The translations under genes and the position numbers were made by a program. Source: Toxorhynchites rutilus septentrionalis (taxonomy: Eukaryota > Arthropoda > Insecta > Diptera > Culicidae). From it: DNA of 64,000 nucleotides. The notes beneath the pieces are model-generated. The model saw only the letters and a list, made by a program, of their open reading frames with translations, had not been told where the DNA came from and did not search any database. The stretch covers positions 63,152,097 through 63,216,096 of the forward strand of contig NC_073746.1 of NCBI RefSeq assembly GCF_029784135.1, read 5' to 3'. Shown here piece by piece: positions 24,621 to 38,421 of the stretch (positions are counted from its first letter, which is position 1; each line of letters begins with the position of its first letter).

Positions 24621-25190
24621 AAATAATTCAACAAGCCTTACACAAAGGTCACACAAGCCAAGGGTGGTTACACAAAATATTAAGAATATACTTTTTTGGC
24701 TTTTTTTTTTACTATTCTCATCTGTTCTCGAACATTTCTCAAGGTTACTTTCATATCACATGATTATGATTTGCATTTATCTTTACCGATAAAAAAGTAA
24801 ACATCACTTAATAAAATCCATTGCAAAACTTTGGTGAATTATTTGAAGAAAATTCAAAATTGACACCGGTGGATAAACTTTGGCGATCTACACGCCGTAG
24901 AAAACTTAGTCAGACATGGCACTCGATGCGGATCTCCGAAAAACATGGCCCATTCCTAAGAAATATTGGCCTTCAGAACTACTGGAACCGCGCTGTTTGC
25001 CACCGGAATTTCAAAGAGTTGCTCAAATCTGAAATTCGTTGAACGAGATCTAAAACTTTCAACTGTTTGCATCGTTACCGACGAACCGGGAAAACCACTC
25101 CATTTGCCAGCTTCCAGGTAATGTTTATGAAACACAAGAAATTCGCAAGTGTCCCATTTCAGCTGAAAGGCTTCATGGAGGCTATCCACT
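24621..25190. other. no gene seen
   Basis: AT-rich. An open frame at 24821-25042 has no recognisable motif. Confidence 0.35.
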
Positions 25191-26536
25191 CTCCTCCTTT
25201 CGTCTATGGTTCAACTCATTAAAGTCGGCAACCGATTGCGAATCCTGGGCTCCCTTGTGATAACGTAGGGAGGGGGAGGGTCCAGGTTCGTACCACTATC
25301 GCGTGGAAACATCATAGTCTGAGCATGGCACGTGGCGGCGCTTGCTGGGTGGCGGCTAATTAATGCTTATTGCTGACTGTGATTCCACGAAAATAGCCGC
25401 GCCATACTCTCAGCCGCCAGGCGCACACGCTGTCGCTATCACCCCATCGCTCTGAGGTGGCTTTTACCCCATCAATCCGGTGTCAATTACAGACAGTAAT
25501 CATCTCCAAATTATGTGCACCCATCCAGCATCCAGCGAGGCCAAGAGCCGGGGCCGCGGAAGCGAGAGAGCTCACTCCGGATGATGATAAATGAATTAAA
25601 TCCTCGAATTGGACCTACCAAAAGGCGGCGCGACTTTCGATAGCGATAGTATGGGATGAGATGGGATTGCTATACATTCGACTCATTGTGTGCTTCTTGT
25701 CGATCCACTAGCCCCCCTCCGGTGGGTTGGCTGCCTAGGCGACAGTGTCTATGAGAAACGAGCTTAAATTGAATAAATTTAAATGGAATAAATTCCCTCG
25801 GTTTTTTTTGTCCCTCCACGAAGTCCCTCAACGTCTTGGAGGTGATACACACATGTGGGATGTACTTAGGTCCCTTTTCTTGAAAGTGAGAGATAGTCCC
25901 AGAAGAAGGCTATAAATCAATATGCGGATGTTGGTCTGTGTAGTTTGGAGGGTTGGGTGGAAAAAAAAAATAAAATGGAGTGGTGGGTGAATTCGGCGCG
26001 ACTGACGCATCTTATGTGCTTATTATTCTGTGCCATTTACCATTATTCTTCTCGTTCACAGCGATGCTGCCATTACGTCCCTTCGGGTTATGGTCCGGAC
26101 ATTCTCGCAGTTGGCAAGTGCGATGGTTAAAATGGTAAATAGTTCTCCCCCTCCCCCGCTTGACGCCGACTTCGACTCCGTACCAACACACAAAGGCATA
26201 CCATCATGCTTTCATCCCAGATCTATCTGACAGATATATCTTTCTTTTCAGTTTAACTTTATTTTTTAACAAACAATCCCCATTTCCTGGCCCATTCTTC
26301 CCGTAGTCCCGTAGTCCTGCAGTCCCTTCTCTTATCAGTACCGTACTCTCTTCAGAACCGGGGAATATTTCCTTCCTCCTCATGCTTCATGCTTCTCGAC
26401 TGACAATACACCAAACATCACACATGTGTTACAGTATGTGACACCCTCTATCCAAAAAAAAAAGACGAGATACGGGGAAAATACCACGTGAAAGTTCGAT
26501 TCTTATATAAACCTTCTCTCTTTTCTTAGGAATCGA

Positions 26537-26580
<44 letters not shown>

Positions 26581-29100
26581 GCACTTTCTCACATACTTCA
26601 TGCATCCTGCCTAAACTGACCGCCAACCGATTTCGGCCAAAAATTTACCACCCCATTCCATCTCACATCCTACCGTAGGAACGAACCACCACGGTCGAAT
26701 GGGTCTGAGGAGGGGGGAGGAAAAAAAGCGAAGATACTGAACACACCATTTCGGCCAATCTCCCGCTCGTCCCAATTGTAGCGCGCAGAGTAGCCCCAGT
26801 TCCGTGTGTACGTGCCTCGTTGGCCAAGAAAAGTACGTGTACCTTCTCAACGGGCGTTTTTCGGACACTGGTGGAAATGCCCTTCACCTCTTCCCTTTGG
26901 AGGAGGCGATGAGGTGGTAAATACATACAATCCTTCTTCTTCAGACCCGGTTTCGTTTGCGAATGTGTGTTGTTTATATGCGTTACGTCTTTCGGTGTGT
27001 CAGCCCCCCACCATCCCACGCTCCACGATGGGGCTGGGGCCGGACCGAGTACGAAAATAATAGTGGTAACCCGTCTTCCTTCGATTGGAATGGCGATAAA
27101 AATGTACATACGAAATGGATTACTTCGCTTGATGGAAAAACACCGTGGGGGAAACGCGGTGGTGAAAATGAACTTTGGAACAATGGATTAAATTGATGTT
27201 TTTTGGTCGCTTTTTCGTCCGTCTCAGAATGTGGTGGTGACCTTTGCCGAGGTGCCCAAACGACAATCCGAGAGAGAGTCAGAAACCTCGTTTTGAAATT
27301 GTAATAGACTGAAAGTGATCACCACACTCTCGAACCTTTGCGACAATTATCAAGCGCAACGAAAATGGAACAGGCAATGACTCGGCGTGTGTGCGGCGGC
27401 GGCGACGACGACGGAAGAGGGCAGGGACACAAGAGTATATTTCTTCATCCTTGAAACGGACATGTAAGATGGATAATGTAAACTTGTTTCCCGCCTTCTC
27501 GCTGTCGCTTACGCTAGCGTCAGCTTTTACTTTTATTGTTTTGCTGCCGCTGCTGTTGTTGTGCTGCAGCAAAGGTTATCTGGGAGGAATCCTTCGAGGA
27601 AAGCTCTAACCGGTCGCTTCCCTCCCCCTATTTTCCGGCAGACTCCGCAATGCGAACCCGAGTACTGTGGGAGACGATGATGGCTAAGTAGGTGCTGCTG
27701 GCTTGGGCTGCAAAAAAAAAGGATGCGTGTCCGTGTTTGCGAAGACCTTCCTCCTCCCTCTTGCGTACCCAGGATCATGGCCCCTTACAAGGGTAAGAAG
27801 AATCGCACATATATATCCTCGGCGGAGAACCGAAGTGCGGAAGGAACGCGCAGCGGAGAGATCGTATATATCATCCTTCTGTACGCTTTTCTTATAATCG
27901 GACATGAACACAATTACTCTCTGTCGTTCCTTGCCATTATCCTTAAACTTGCGTCCTTTTCGGACGAATGGTTGTTGTTGCTCTCTGTGTGTGGGTCGTG
28001 TGGGAGGTATTGGAGCCCAAGATTCTGCTCTTCTGTTCGCCAAGCAAAAGCACAGAGAAAAAAAAACAACAAGAAGTACATTCGGGCAAGAACCAGCGGC
28101 ACACGTATGTGCCCGAGCTCCTAGGTATTGGTGAGGATAAAACTTCAATTTTTCACCGGACGAAAAACACTTTAGACTGAAGTCGCCAGCGGCAGTCCAT
28201 GTGGGGATTTTCAATTTCTTTTTCCCGCTTTCTTGTTGCCTTTTTCAAATCGAAGCCAGTACCACCCCCACCCGGGAGGTCGAAAAATTTTCATCTTGCC
28301 ATCTTCCATTCTTCCATATTTTTATGTAATGGAAAGATATTACGCAACCCAATTCAGTTGGAAAATAAGACTTATAGCGGGAGTTTGCCGGACATCGGGA
28401 ATGGGGGAGGGAGCGCGCGCGAAGACAAACGACACGGTCCGAGAAAAATCGGAAGAAAAATATTATCATTCGCAGAGCCGTTCGCACCATCCGAACTGCT
28501 GCGGAGGCAATCGAACAAAAAGACACACCGAGGAGATTGTCTTTGATGTTGCTTCTTTGGCTTTTGCTGCTTTGTGACTCACAGGAACTGGCCGAGAAAC
28601 AACGTGAAGCGAAGGAAGAAACAAAAAAATTGAGTCGATATAGCGATTTATGGTGAGATATACCTCCCGTTCGCGCCAACACGGTCCTGCACACGCCTTA
28701 CCTCGCTCTCTCTATATAGATAAACGCGTTCCTATCGAGGTCGACAGCTGAGCTGGGCGGCGGATATCTCCTGGTCGGTCGATTGCTGCAGCCTTCCCCC
28801 CGCGGGGAACGCTGCGCTCGAGATGGACAGTCTCGCACATACACAGAAATAACAATTCTCCTTTTGTACACACGTCGTCCTGTACCGGTGGTAATCAATA
28901 CAATTGTCTTTTGCCTTCGTCGGGGTCCTTCCGGCTGACGACGTGTGTTTGGGCAGTGGGGCATTTGCGCCCCTGGGGTGGGTAAAGTGTGAAATCTTCA
29001 GCGTTTTGGAGGGGACGCGCTGAGAGAGGAACGGTTGGCAGCAGAGTTGGATGGGGTGGTAAAGTTTGTACGGAATGTGCGCCATGATAATGAATGATTT
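25191..29100. other. GC-richer noncoding island with CT microsatellite
   Basis: Sharply different in composition from the blocks on either side. Long open frames on both strands (for example 27684-28214) overlap each other and carry no domain. A CT array lies at 26540-26578. No transposon recognised. Confidence 0.4.
26540..26578 (+). repeat. (CT)n microsatellite
   Basis: About nineteen CT units. It explains the artificial Arg/Glu-alternating peptide on the minus strand. Confidence 0.95.
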
Positions 29101-29702
29101 AAGCTTAGAGAAAATGTTGTGAAAGACTTTCCATACTTTTTAAAAACATTGCGTTCCAGAAAAATTACACTCATCCAAGTTGTAAACTGAAATATCTAGA
29201 ATTCTGAAGTCAGTTATCGAGAGAGAGAGAGAGAGAGAGAGAAAATGGGACGAATTGAATGCTCTTTCCCATCATACAAACACAATTACCCTGGTATGCT
29301 ATAATGGCCGATGTATTAGTATTGCAAAATAAGCAGTAACATTGTCTAAGTTTGCACGTAAATTTGAATATTTTTGTGATTTAAGATCCTTATAAATTCG
29401 ATACACGAACGTGTTTTCGTTACGAAGATACTGTGAATCCAACTCTTCTCGTGCAAAGTATGTTTAGTTTTCCATACCTTCTGAAGAGTGTACTATAGCA
29501 GATCGTGTTCAGAAATGTGGCCTGAATAAGTAACCTCTTATCAAGATCATTTAATGATCCAACTATATTTAAGCTAAAACTCGGCATTAGTTGTCATTTT
29601 TTAGTTCGTTTTTTCACCGTGCTCGATTTTGTAAAAAGAAAATAAACAAAAAACATGTTTAAATTGATAAAACAAATTCTGGCAATTTCACTAATTATCT
29701 TA
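29101..29702. other. no gene; (GA)n microsatellite at 29221-29242
   Basis: AT-rich flank of the mariner-like insertion. Eleven GA units start at 29221. Confidence 0.6.
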
Positions 29703-29704
29703 TA

Positions 29705-31012
29705 CAGGGTGGGCCATTTTTAAATGGTGGAAGGATTTGTTTTTGCAATAGCAAAGTAAAGAAGTGGAATTTAATTTTTTTTTTTGAAATTCATTTATTT
29801 TGGTCCAAGGAGATTTGTTCTAACTACTTTTTGATTATGATATCTCGTAAATGACCGCCTCTGGCCTTGACCGCAAAATGTACCCTTTTTTCGGCATTTT
29901 CCATCACTTTGCCCAATGTTTCGGCCGATATGGCAGCAATTTCTTGTCGTATATTGTCTTTTATTGTCTTTCAGCGCAGCCAGGGTCCTTGGTTTACCAG
30001 TGTATACCTTGGATTTTAAATATCCCCATAAAAAAAGTCAGGAGGCGTCAAATCAGGTGATCTCGGTGGCCAGTCATAATCGCCGTTTTTCGATATTAAT
30101 CTTCCGGGGAACATTTCGCGCAATAATTTGGTCGTGGCAGCCGCTGTATGGCATGTAGCGCCGTCCTGTTGGAACCAGTAATTGTCCAATTCATTTTCAC
30201 GAACAAATGGCAATAACAAATCGGTTATCATTGTCCGATAACGCTCCCCATTCACGGTTACCGTTGCTCCATTTTTGTTTTCAAAGAAGTACGGGCCGAT
30301 GACTTTATCGGCATAAATGCCACACCACACAGTAACTTTTTGGTCGTAAAGAGGTTGTGTTTCGATGAATTGAGGGTTTTCAGTAGCATAAAACCGACAA
30401 TTTTGTTTATTCACTCCTCCATTCAAGTTGAAATGCACCTCATCAGACATTATGATTTTTTGCCAAAAGCCACGTTAATTTTTGGCCATTTCGATGGTCC
30501 ATTTCGCAAAACCAAGTCGACGTGGTAAGTCAGATGGGTTAAGTTGTTGAGCCATTTGAATTTTATACGGAAACATTTTCAAATCAACACGAATTATGCG
30601 TCGGAGAGTGGTTCGAGCGATGCCTAACTCTTGCGAACGATGGCGACCTGATGTCGATGGAGTCTCTGCAACACTGGCTCGAACGGCATCAATATTCTCG
30701 TCGAAACGTCTTGGTCGTTGTCTGGACAGATGACTGGCATTACCAACACTACCAGACAATATAAATTTGGCATATAATCGACGTATAGTGTTGTCTCCAG
30801 GCGATGTTTTAACTTTATTTTTATTTTTCCACGCACGTTTAGTTAACACAATTGAGAAGTTATTTTGAATGTACAGCTGAACAATTTCAGCGCGTTGTTT
30901 AGGTGTGTATTGTTCCATGGTTAAAATTGTACTGAAATGACGCTTCCAACGCGGTATGACATTTGTTAATCCAGATGTTGCCAGATGCTTCCACTTTAAA
31001 TGGCCCACCCTG
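29705..31012 (-). mobile_element. full-length mariner-like element (1308 bp)
   Basis: The terminal inverted repeats CAGGGTGGGCCATTT are perfect over 15 bp, with weaker similarity beyond. The element is flanked by TA on both sides (29703-29704 and 31013-31014). It contains one transposase frame on the minus strand, occupying nearly all of it. The size, ends and target duplication are those of an IS630/Tc1/mariner superfamily element. The ends look intact, but its own transposase is broken. Confidence 0.92.
29824..30918 (-). pseudogene. mariner-like transposase, disabled by stop, frameshift and 10-bp duplication
   Basis: The probable start is the ATG at 30916-30918 (MEQYTPKQRAEIVQLY); upstream in-frame codons only translate the terminal repeat. 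The N-terminal half carries the paired helix-turn-helix region (TIRRLYAKF, then SRHRSQELGI-like GRHRSQELGIARTTLRRI). A TAA at 30475-30477 interrupts the frame right after KWTIEMAKN; the same frame resumes with RGFWQKIIMSDEVHF. Acidic residues are visible in MSDEVHF, WFQQDGATCHTA and RSPDLTPPDFF, the last two separated by 36 residues. After PDFF a missing T in a run of T shifts the frame, and a 10-bp tandem duplication (AAAAGACAAT) follows. The original tail can be followed to a TAG at 29824-29826. Three lesions make it inactive. Confidence 0.88.
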
Positions 31013-31014
31013 TA

Positions 31015-33400
31015 TGTGTAAGCGATTTTGTGTACAGTAAAAAAACTAGCAGTCTTCGAAAAACATACTTATTTAGATGTAACTAGCTACATTAGACGAG
31101 AGCGAATTTTTACTAGTTTCTCAACCTGTTCTTTACTTTGGATAAATAGCGGACACCGGAGCCGTTTTTGTGGGTTTGTTAAAAGCTATATTTTTCTATT
31201 ACTTGTATTTTTTTTTTCAATCGTTGCTTATCATTAATCTGAATATAAAATTCAACAGTTAACCGTTCGAATCAACCGTATGTTCATCTTACCCACAGCT
31301 CTCCTACCAAAAGTGTGAACTATTGAAACACTGTCTAATTTGGACGCATTATATTTTTAATGTTTCTTGACAGAAATATTTTTTGAACTTATGTAATATA
31401 TTCGACATTGTTTGTAAAATTATACTAAAATTGGCCCCATTTACCGTGTTCAAAAAATCTGCAATTACCATTTATCAAAACATTTTAAAATTCCAAGAAT
31501 CATGCGGAAGTAATTTACAGCCGCAGAAACAATTTCTCCATAAGTATTGTTTTCATCATTCATAAATGACGAGAAGCTGACAAACATACGAGAAAAGTAT
31601 TTGTGTGTATAAACATATTTGAACGGCAGGTGCGTTAATTTCTTCAGTTGTAGTACAAGAAGACAGAGGCGACCAATATGACATCGTCAGCTATATAGCT
31701 AGGTTATGTTTGTTTCTTTTTTCTTAAGTTCAACAATGATGCGAAATTTCGGCAAATCATTCAGGTTGTCTGATCTCGGCTCAGCTCAACGACAGAACTA
31801 AGTCGAGATCAGATAACAGAGGAATCGTTTTCGAACCAGATAACTGTCGAACTCGGAATCGGTTGCTGATTGGTCCATTCAAATGGGATGCCAATATTAT
31901 TTGAAAATAATGTACTCACGGCACACACATGAACTAGTAACCATGGCAAAGAATCACCGAAAAATATTCCAAAATATGTAACAATTTTGTATCACGTCAA
32001 CCAGTTACATTTGGTTGGCATACCGTGATATTATTCGGTGATTCCTTGCCGAAGTCTTCTGGCAATCAAATGGTTGTGTATCATTCAGAGTGGACCGTTG
32101 ACAAATGACCAGTTTCTCCTAAATAAAACAGGCGAACATTTGCCTGGAAGTGCATCGAACGCGAACAACTTTTGTTGGGTTTGGTTGAGTTTGAAAGGCC
32201 CACACAGTAGATTGCTGTTCAGATTTCGGCTCAAATGAATAGATCAGGGATTCGTCAACTATTTAGAGGTTATAATCCATTTCGAAAGTCGTTAAAAAAT
32301 TATCGCTCGAAAGTGTTCTCGTGGTAATTCCATTCTCGATTAAAATCTTTCAAACTATCAAACTTTTTGTTGGTAAGATTAAGATAAGAAGTCGCGGTGA
32401 CCCAAGGTGCCAAGATGACGCGATCCGAGTCGATTGCTAACCCGCCGTCGGAAGCGGTGGTTTCGCGCCCGCAAAAATGTATTCCACTGATTGCCCGGTT
32501 AGTTTGAAACATACGATATGATCCTTCAGCAAGGTCCGACCGCAAGGTTTTCTCGGTTAATTTTTGTTTCGAAATATATCATTCGTTGCAATTCAGAAGT
32601 GTTGCACCACACGTGGCCTTATTGTAATAATAAAATAAATTGTAATTTTAAAAAATCAGAGAGAATGAAAATAAAAATCAGGTAGAAATCAGTATAACTC
32701 ATATTGAGTTGTTCGCAATGTTCATGCCGATTTTTGGAAAAACAATTAAAATATATTTAATTGAATATATACATTTTAATATATTTATAAATTTCCAAAT
32801 TCAATTTTATTCTACTTTCTACATTATTTTGTGGCACAATGTTTGCCAACATACACGCAGCTTAAACATTGTGTACTTCCAGAACATGTTTGTTTTCTCG
32901 TATTTTTATGCTGGCCATAGAGTTGAAGTTTTTGCCATTGAGAGATTTTTACAGGGATCATTTGATCGTTTATACTTTTTCCAAAAACCTACAACATCAC
33001 AGTGAAATGGAGAGAAATCTATATTCAGAATTTCTTCGAATTCATCGTCCATATTTTAATAAAAAAAGTTATGAAGAGTTATGAGAATGTAAGTATTATA
33101 CATGTGCGGACCGAAGGGCTATTATGGCAGTCCTCATTGTCAAACAGGATAACTTTGACAGGGAACCCAGTATATTTTTTGACGGATAATTTTCGTTCTG
33201 ATGATGTAAAAAATACAAAAATATTTTTTCTGGGTATCCAGACATAGACTCAGAGATAATTAAGGTGTCGTTGGAAAAAATCTTGACTAACAAAAGAACC
33301 TTCGTCGAAATTGTTGTATATAACATTTTTTTTTAAATTTCAATTCAACCCTTGTATACTCAAGTATCTCATATGGACCCAATCACTTGTGAAAACAGCT
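31015..33400. other. AT-rich stretch, no gene identified
   Basis: Only motif-free frames. The frame at 32300-32545 (minus) is compositionally protein-like but unrecognised. A short inverted repeat at 31945-32050 is listed separately. Confidence 0.35.
31945..32050. repeat. inverted repeat with 23-bp arms
   Basis: GGCAAAGAATCACCGAAAAA at the left and its near-complement ending GGTGATTCCTTGCC at the right match at about 20 of 23 positions, with a loop of about 60 bp. It could be a hairpin or the remnant of a miniature element; no target duplication was recognised. Confidence 0.6.
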
Positions 33401-36400
33401 ATTTACGCTTAGCATGCAACTCAGTCAATACTGTCATTGCCGCCCGACTCGTGTACTATCGTCGTCCAGCGACTTTCTACTGGGACAAATCCCTCCGTCG
33501 CACGCAAATCATATCTGTGTGAAAATTGGAAAACTCCGATTGACACGTGTATAATTAAACAATTGCGCACCGGAGAGCACCATACGCGCCTTCCGGGAGC
33601 ATAGAATGTTGGGGAAACCTGCGACGATCGCTTCCGCCCCCCTTTGGGGCGACACGGGCGAGCGCTCCGAAAACCCTAATCGCACTTTATTGAACACTTG
33701 AGGAAAAGTGTCATCATTTATTTACCGCGGCGCAGTACAGTGTCTTATGGTGGCGATGTTTTAATTACCAGGCGTCATCTTCAGGACGAAGACGACGGAG
33801 TCGACGAAGTGCGTGGTTGGGCTTCATCGGAATACCCTGAGAAAGAGAGCCCTTTCATGGCGCGAGGATGGTAATAAAATTTAATTACAAAGTAATACAT
33901 ACGGCAGCAGCCGCAGCACACGGGCAGGGAAGCCGGAACGGAAGTTCCACGACGACGCGTGGCCTCCCTGCTCGCATGGGATCTGCTGTGTGCCAGCAGG
34001 GTGGTGGTGGTGGTGAGGGGTCATTTTATTAGTGTGTACCCGCCATGTATGTTGTGGATGCTTTTGCTTGTACAAACAATTTGGTTAATTAATTTTGATC
34101 GTCTTTTTTCTGCTACCAAAGGACCAGAGACGGTAATTATCGTTGTCTACGTACCGTGGGGAAGGTGGTGGCGCCAGTGAGTGAGCGCGCGTTCCAAGGA
34201 GACGAGTGGTTTACCGGCCGGATGGGAAGCGTAAAAATAGCTTCTTCTTTGATGTTATCCACCCCTAGATGGTATCGATTTAATATATATCTCTCGCCGT
34301 AAATCGCCGCGCTGATTTTCATCTTTCGTGCGGGGCGGAGACGGGAGTGGGGTGCCATATTTCGGTCTGTCTCTGGATTAGATTGTGAATTCCAATTTCC
34401 GCACAAGCTTGTTTACAGCCCCTGCGTAGGTATATTAAAAAATCCGGCAAAAATGGCGGCAGCGTGAATTGTCAAAAAACTGACAATTGTGCGAGTTGAC
34501 CATCAATCATTCGATTGGTTTCATTCATATGATAATGGCCGTGGTGCCGTGGGATAGGGACTCAATCAGGCTGGACGGTTCACAATGTGTTTATCTACGC
34601 CCCCACGCACCCAAAATTTAAACCAACCCGGCGTATTCAATTGTTTGACCAATCCTCAGCCCAAGGCCGGCGAGAAAACCCCCCCAAAGAAGGGAACGGA
34701 AGAATTCTGCGTGAGTTTCAGTTTTCTTCACCCGCTTGTCATCGTCGCGGCGGATTAGGGCAAAAAAAGTTGTTTTTCTTCGTTTATGTCAATAGTTCTT
34801 CTTTTTTAGAGTGTCCAGCTTTTTTTTTTGGGTTGCTTCGCAGAGGGTGGAACAGATGGCGGCGAAGTTTTTGGGGGTGGTGGTGGTTGTGCGAACGCGT
34901 CCGGCGAAATATGAATATTGCATGTGCGGATTACGTGAAAAATGAAGGAACGGGGTAGATATGAAGAAGGAGAACCCTGTTATTGATATGAAAAGGAGGC
35001 ATTCGAGAGCGCGTGGGAAGAGGGCTCGGATGGGCGAAAAGAATAACAATTGCTACATATTTTTATGCATTCAATGAAGAAGTTCTGCTATTCGGGTTGA
35101 GCGAGGGATGAGCGAAAAAATAAAGGCGAACCAAATAGATGGTTGTCCGGTTGGCGGGCTGAGGGAGGTGTGTTTGAGATGAAATATATTTTATGAAATA
35201 TGGACATGAGTTATTGTGTGGCTGATTAAATGTGTGTACTAGGGGATGTTTTGGGGGATTTGAAAAACGCATTTTGGAGTGAATAATCATCCCATATTTT
35301 TACTGGAGCCTGGAGAATCTCGCTGCGCAACCCACTTTACCCGAGCACCCCGTCAGCTGTCCATCCTAATGACGTTTAATGACGCACAACCATTTCTTGA
35401 AATCTCGCCCATATAATACATATGATATTTTCATATTCTTCTCGCCTGACGAGATTGGCGAATGACATTCCCATTGTTATTCCAATCTCTAGCTGGCGTA
35501 TGATGCCGTATATTTCAATATGTGTGCTTCCGCCCCGATCCGGTGCTCCGTGCCTTTTGCCGGGCTGCTGACCATTAAAAATAATGCTATTCCCAGATGA
35601 TGCTTCCTCATTCTCGAGAGTCCACCACCGGAGGAGCACACACAAAACTGGTTTGTCGTTTTTCTTGTGCTCATTCCTGAGAAATTTATTTTCTATCAAT
35701 TTTTATTCCTCCCCCTCCCATTCCACCCCTTTATCACCACCCGCGCCGCTTCCAGTTGCCCGGTGACGTCTTGCCAAAAAAAAAGAACGATGGAAAAAGG
35801 CAGACTTTTAAAAGGGCTTCTTATTTTTCGATTTGATAAAACCTTTCTCTCCGCCGGACTGTGCGTCAGATGGGGCAGCACATGTGTGTATTCTCGGACG
35901 TTCGGTTTTTCCTCCTAGTTAGACGTACATATTTTATTAAAGAAAGATATATCAGTGTGTACCGATAGCGGGTGGACGGAGGGAGGGGTCGTGGTGCACA
36001 AGACAAGAACCCAACCAGGCACGGAATACACCACTCACCGGAGAGAGTAATGATTCTCGGTCCGGCTGCTAGGCAACCGCAGAAAAGGAAAAGATCGATT
36101 CCTTCGTCCCATCTTGTGTGTGTGTATGTTTGCGAATAGATGGGACCGGGTTTCAGTTTAAAAGGAATCAGTTTTCCTCGGAATCGGACTTCTGGATCTC
36201 TGCCGGATCCGTCAGAGGAGGAGGGAAAAGGACACATAAAAATAAATAAGGGGTTTATCCGAAAATTTAACTTATCCGGTTTTCTTCAATTTGAAACCGA
36301 AGGGTGGTGGGTAGGGTGGGTGGCGGTACTGGCCATACTATTCCCGTATCTTGTGAAGGTCATGTGGAATTCGAAAATGTTATAAAGTTTTGTCCAGGAA

Positions 36401-37300
36401 CCCTTTTTCTTAAGAAATCTTTTTAATTATGAACTGTCGGTTTCCTGCCGGACAGTAGCCATGTGCCTCCTAAGGCTAGGAAAGATGTAAATCCTTTCCG
36501 TTTCCCAGATATCCTTTAAATTAGTAATTTATAATTCAACTACTATCCATAACTTCGTTCGCTTGCCGACTTCTTCGAACACTGGGCTGGGCGGGGTGAA
36601 GGTTCAGTGGTTTGAAGGAGCTGAGCCTATGCATACAATCTTAGATATTTATCACCCCCTCACGAAGCCGCTCGCCGCCACGGACTGTTGTGGCTTTGCC
36701 GGAGGTAAGACAATTTTCTACTAATTAATAATTCACTAGGAAAACTAGCGTGAATCAAATCTTCTTCCCGTGCGTAGGAGCCCATACTGGTCAGCTAATT
36801 CCCGCCCTAGCTAGGAAACATCTTCCCCCCTCCCAAACTACTTGCGGGCTGATAAAAAGCCGGACCGGACCGGACACTCCGTTAGTCCCCGGGATAAACA
36901 AGATCCTTTGTGTACACACAAGAACGGGCCAATTTTTGACGGGACCGCTAGTTAAGATGAAAGTGATGACTGATAGAGCCCAGTCCAGCCCGGTAGCGGA
37001 GGGAACTTGATTGAAGGGATCATTCTTAGCTTTGTGGGGTGCGCGCTTCTTGGTCCCGAAAGGGGTGGGGTGAGGGTGAAGGTGGTGTGGCTTCTTTATA
37101 TTGGAAGTTTTAAGTAGTAGTTTCGGATTGTTACGAACATGGGGTGGGATCGAAAGGTATGAAAGTTGTTATAATTGTTGACCAGTGGTGGTCGGTCGGG
37201 TCGACCCTCAGCTATAAGATTCTCCGGGTTTCGGGGTTTAGCGCATCAAGAATCTTCAAGGCGAATAAATTATTTGAGATAAAATATTGATGCTGGTGAT
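33401..37300. other. GC-richer noncoding island, no transposon seen
   Basis: Same style as the other islands, with G/C runs and GTGGTG repeats near 34000. Frames such as 34587-34958 and 35866-36237 have no domain. Unassigned. Confidence 0.4.
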
Positions 37301-38385
37301 TGACTGATATATTTTACAAACAGGCTTGGCTTGATATCGTGGTGTGCACTGATATTCTTTCTGCATTTTCAATCCCCTAATATGAGTACAGAATTTTGAT
37401 AAATTTTATATTCAACAACCAACAACAATTCTTTAAAAACATGTCTACAAGTCATGGAATCCAGAAAATAAACATAAACTATCACTGAAACGGTAGCAAT
37501 AATGTCTTCACTTGAAAAATAAACATTCTCATTCTGGAATACGATCCAGATTTGAGGTTCACTTGGTTTTCGTGATCTTATCGAACTAAAATTTTGAATT
37601 CTGCTATCCGTTCGATCTAAATCCAACCGAGTTGGACAAATGTGACTTTTGCATCGACGCAAAATGCACGTCAGAATCATTCATGTGTTAATGTTTTTGT
37701 GAATCAAACTAATCTCTATCAGTTTTACAGGAGCGAATACAGTGTTAAATTGGTAGAAATTGAATGAAAATTATTACCTGATGTTATTTGAATACTCAAA
37801 CCATATGGATCTGTTGTTTACCCATTTATTTTTCTATGCATTTCGTAGCATATCCGCTGCAATTGCATCATTATAACATAAAGTCATTCTCATACCTACA
37901 TTTTCGAGGTTTCTTCACCCCTCACAGAACATGTGATAATCCATTATATAGAATACATATTGGATATATCAATGTAAAGAAATGCTGTAGACGAGTGTTT
38001 CAGAATAAATAGATATCCAAATCCATAGCCAACTGAGTTTCAAGTTATTTACGCTGGGCCAATATTTCAATTAATATACCTTCTTCTTCTTCTTCTCCGT
38101 CCCCTTCATTCTTCACACTGAAGCAAGGTTTCCAATCGTAATTGAAACATTCATTTATTCGAGTAGATTATATTCCAATGAAAGTTCTCAATGAAACTAA
38201 TTAAAACGACGAGATGATAGGTTTTGCAGTAAACCAGCACGAGTGATCAGTTGCTGGTACCAGTGCAGTAGTGGTAAGCGTGACTGCTAAGCCCTGCTAT
38301 GACTCTTTCGATACCGCTTTTCTGGAAGACGGCCCGGGACAATCTTTTTGGTGAATTCATTTCATGAAATGTGACGATGGCATGT
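37301..38385. other. no gene; (TTC)n run at 38081-38096
   Basis: AT-rich left flank of the piggyBac insertion. Open frames at 37369-37680 and 37788-38012 have no motif. Confidence 0.4.
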
Positions 38386-38405
38386 TTAACCCTTTCACGA
38401 CCACG

Positions 38406-38421
38406 GGGACGCCGATGTCCC
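38406..38421. repeat. GGGAC-N6-GTCCC palindrome, copy 1
   Basis: GGGACGCCGATGTCCC lies 17 bp inside the left end of the piggyBac element. Two more copies of the same arms with the same 6-bp spacer lie at 38746 and 40779. Confidence 0.85.

Noticed and set aside
24821..25042. Possible retroelement or host exon near 24.9 kb
   Set aside because: Protein-like composition but no recognisable motif on either strand.
26429..26626. Minus-strand frame with alternating Arg-Glu
   Set aside because: Produced by the CT microsatellite at 26540-26578.
27684..28214. 176-codon minus-strand frame and overlapping plus-strand frames
   Set aside because: Frames overlap on both strands with low-complexity Arg/Lys/Ser content and no motif.
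30919..31008. Upstream ATG at 31006-31008 as the mariner transposase start
   Set aside because: Those codons translate the terminal inverted repeat; the family start MEQYTPKQR fits the ATG at 30916-30918.
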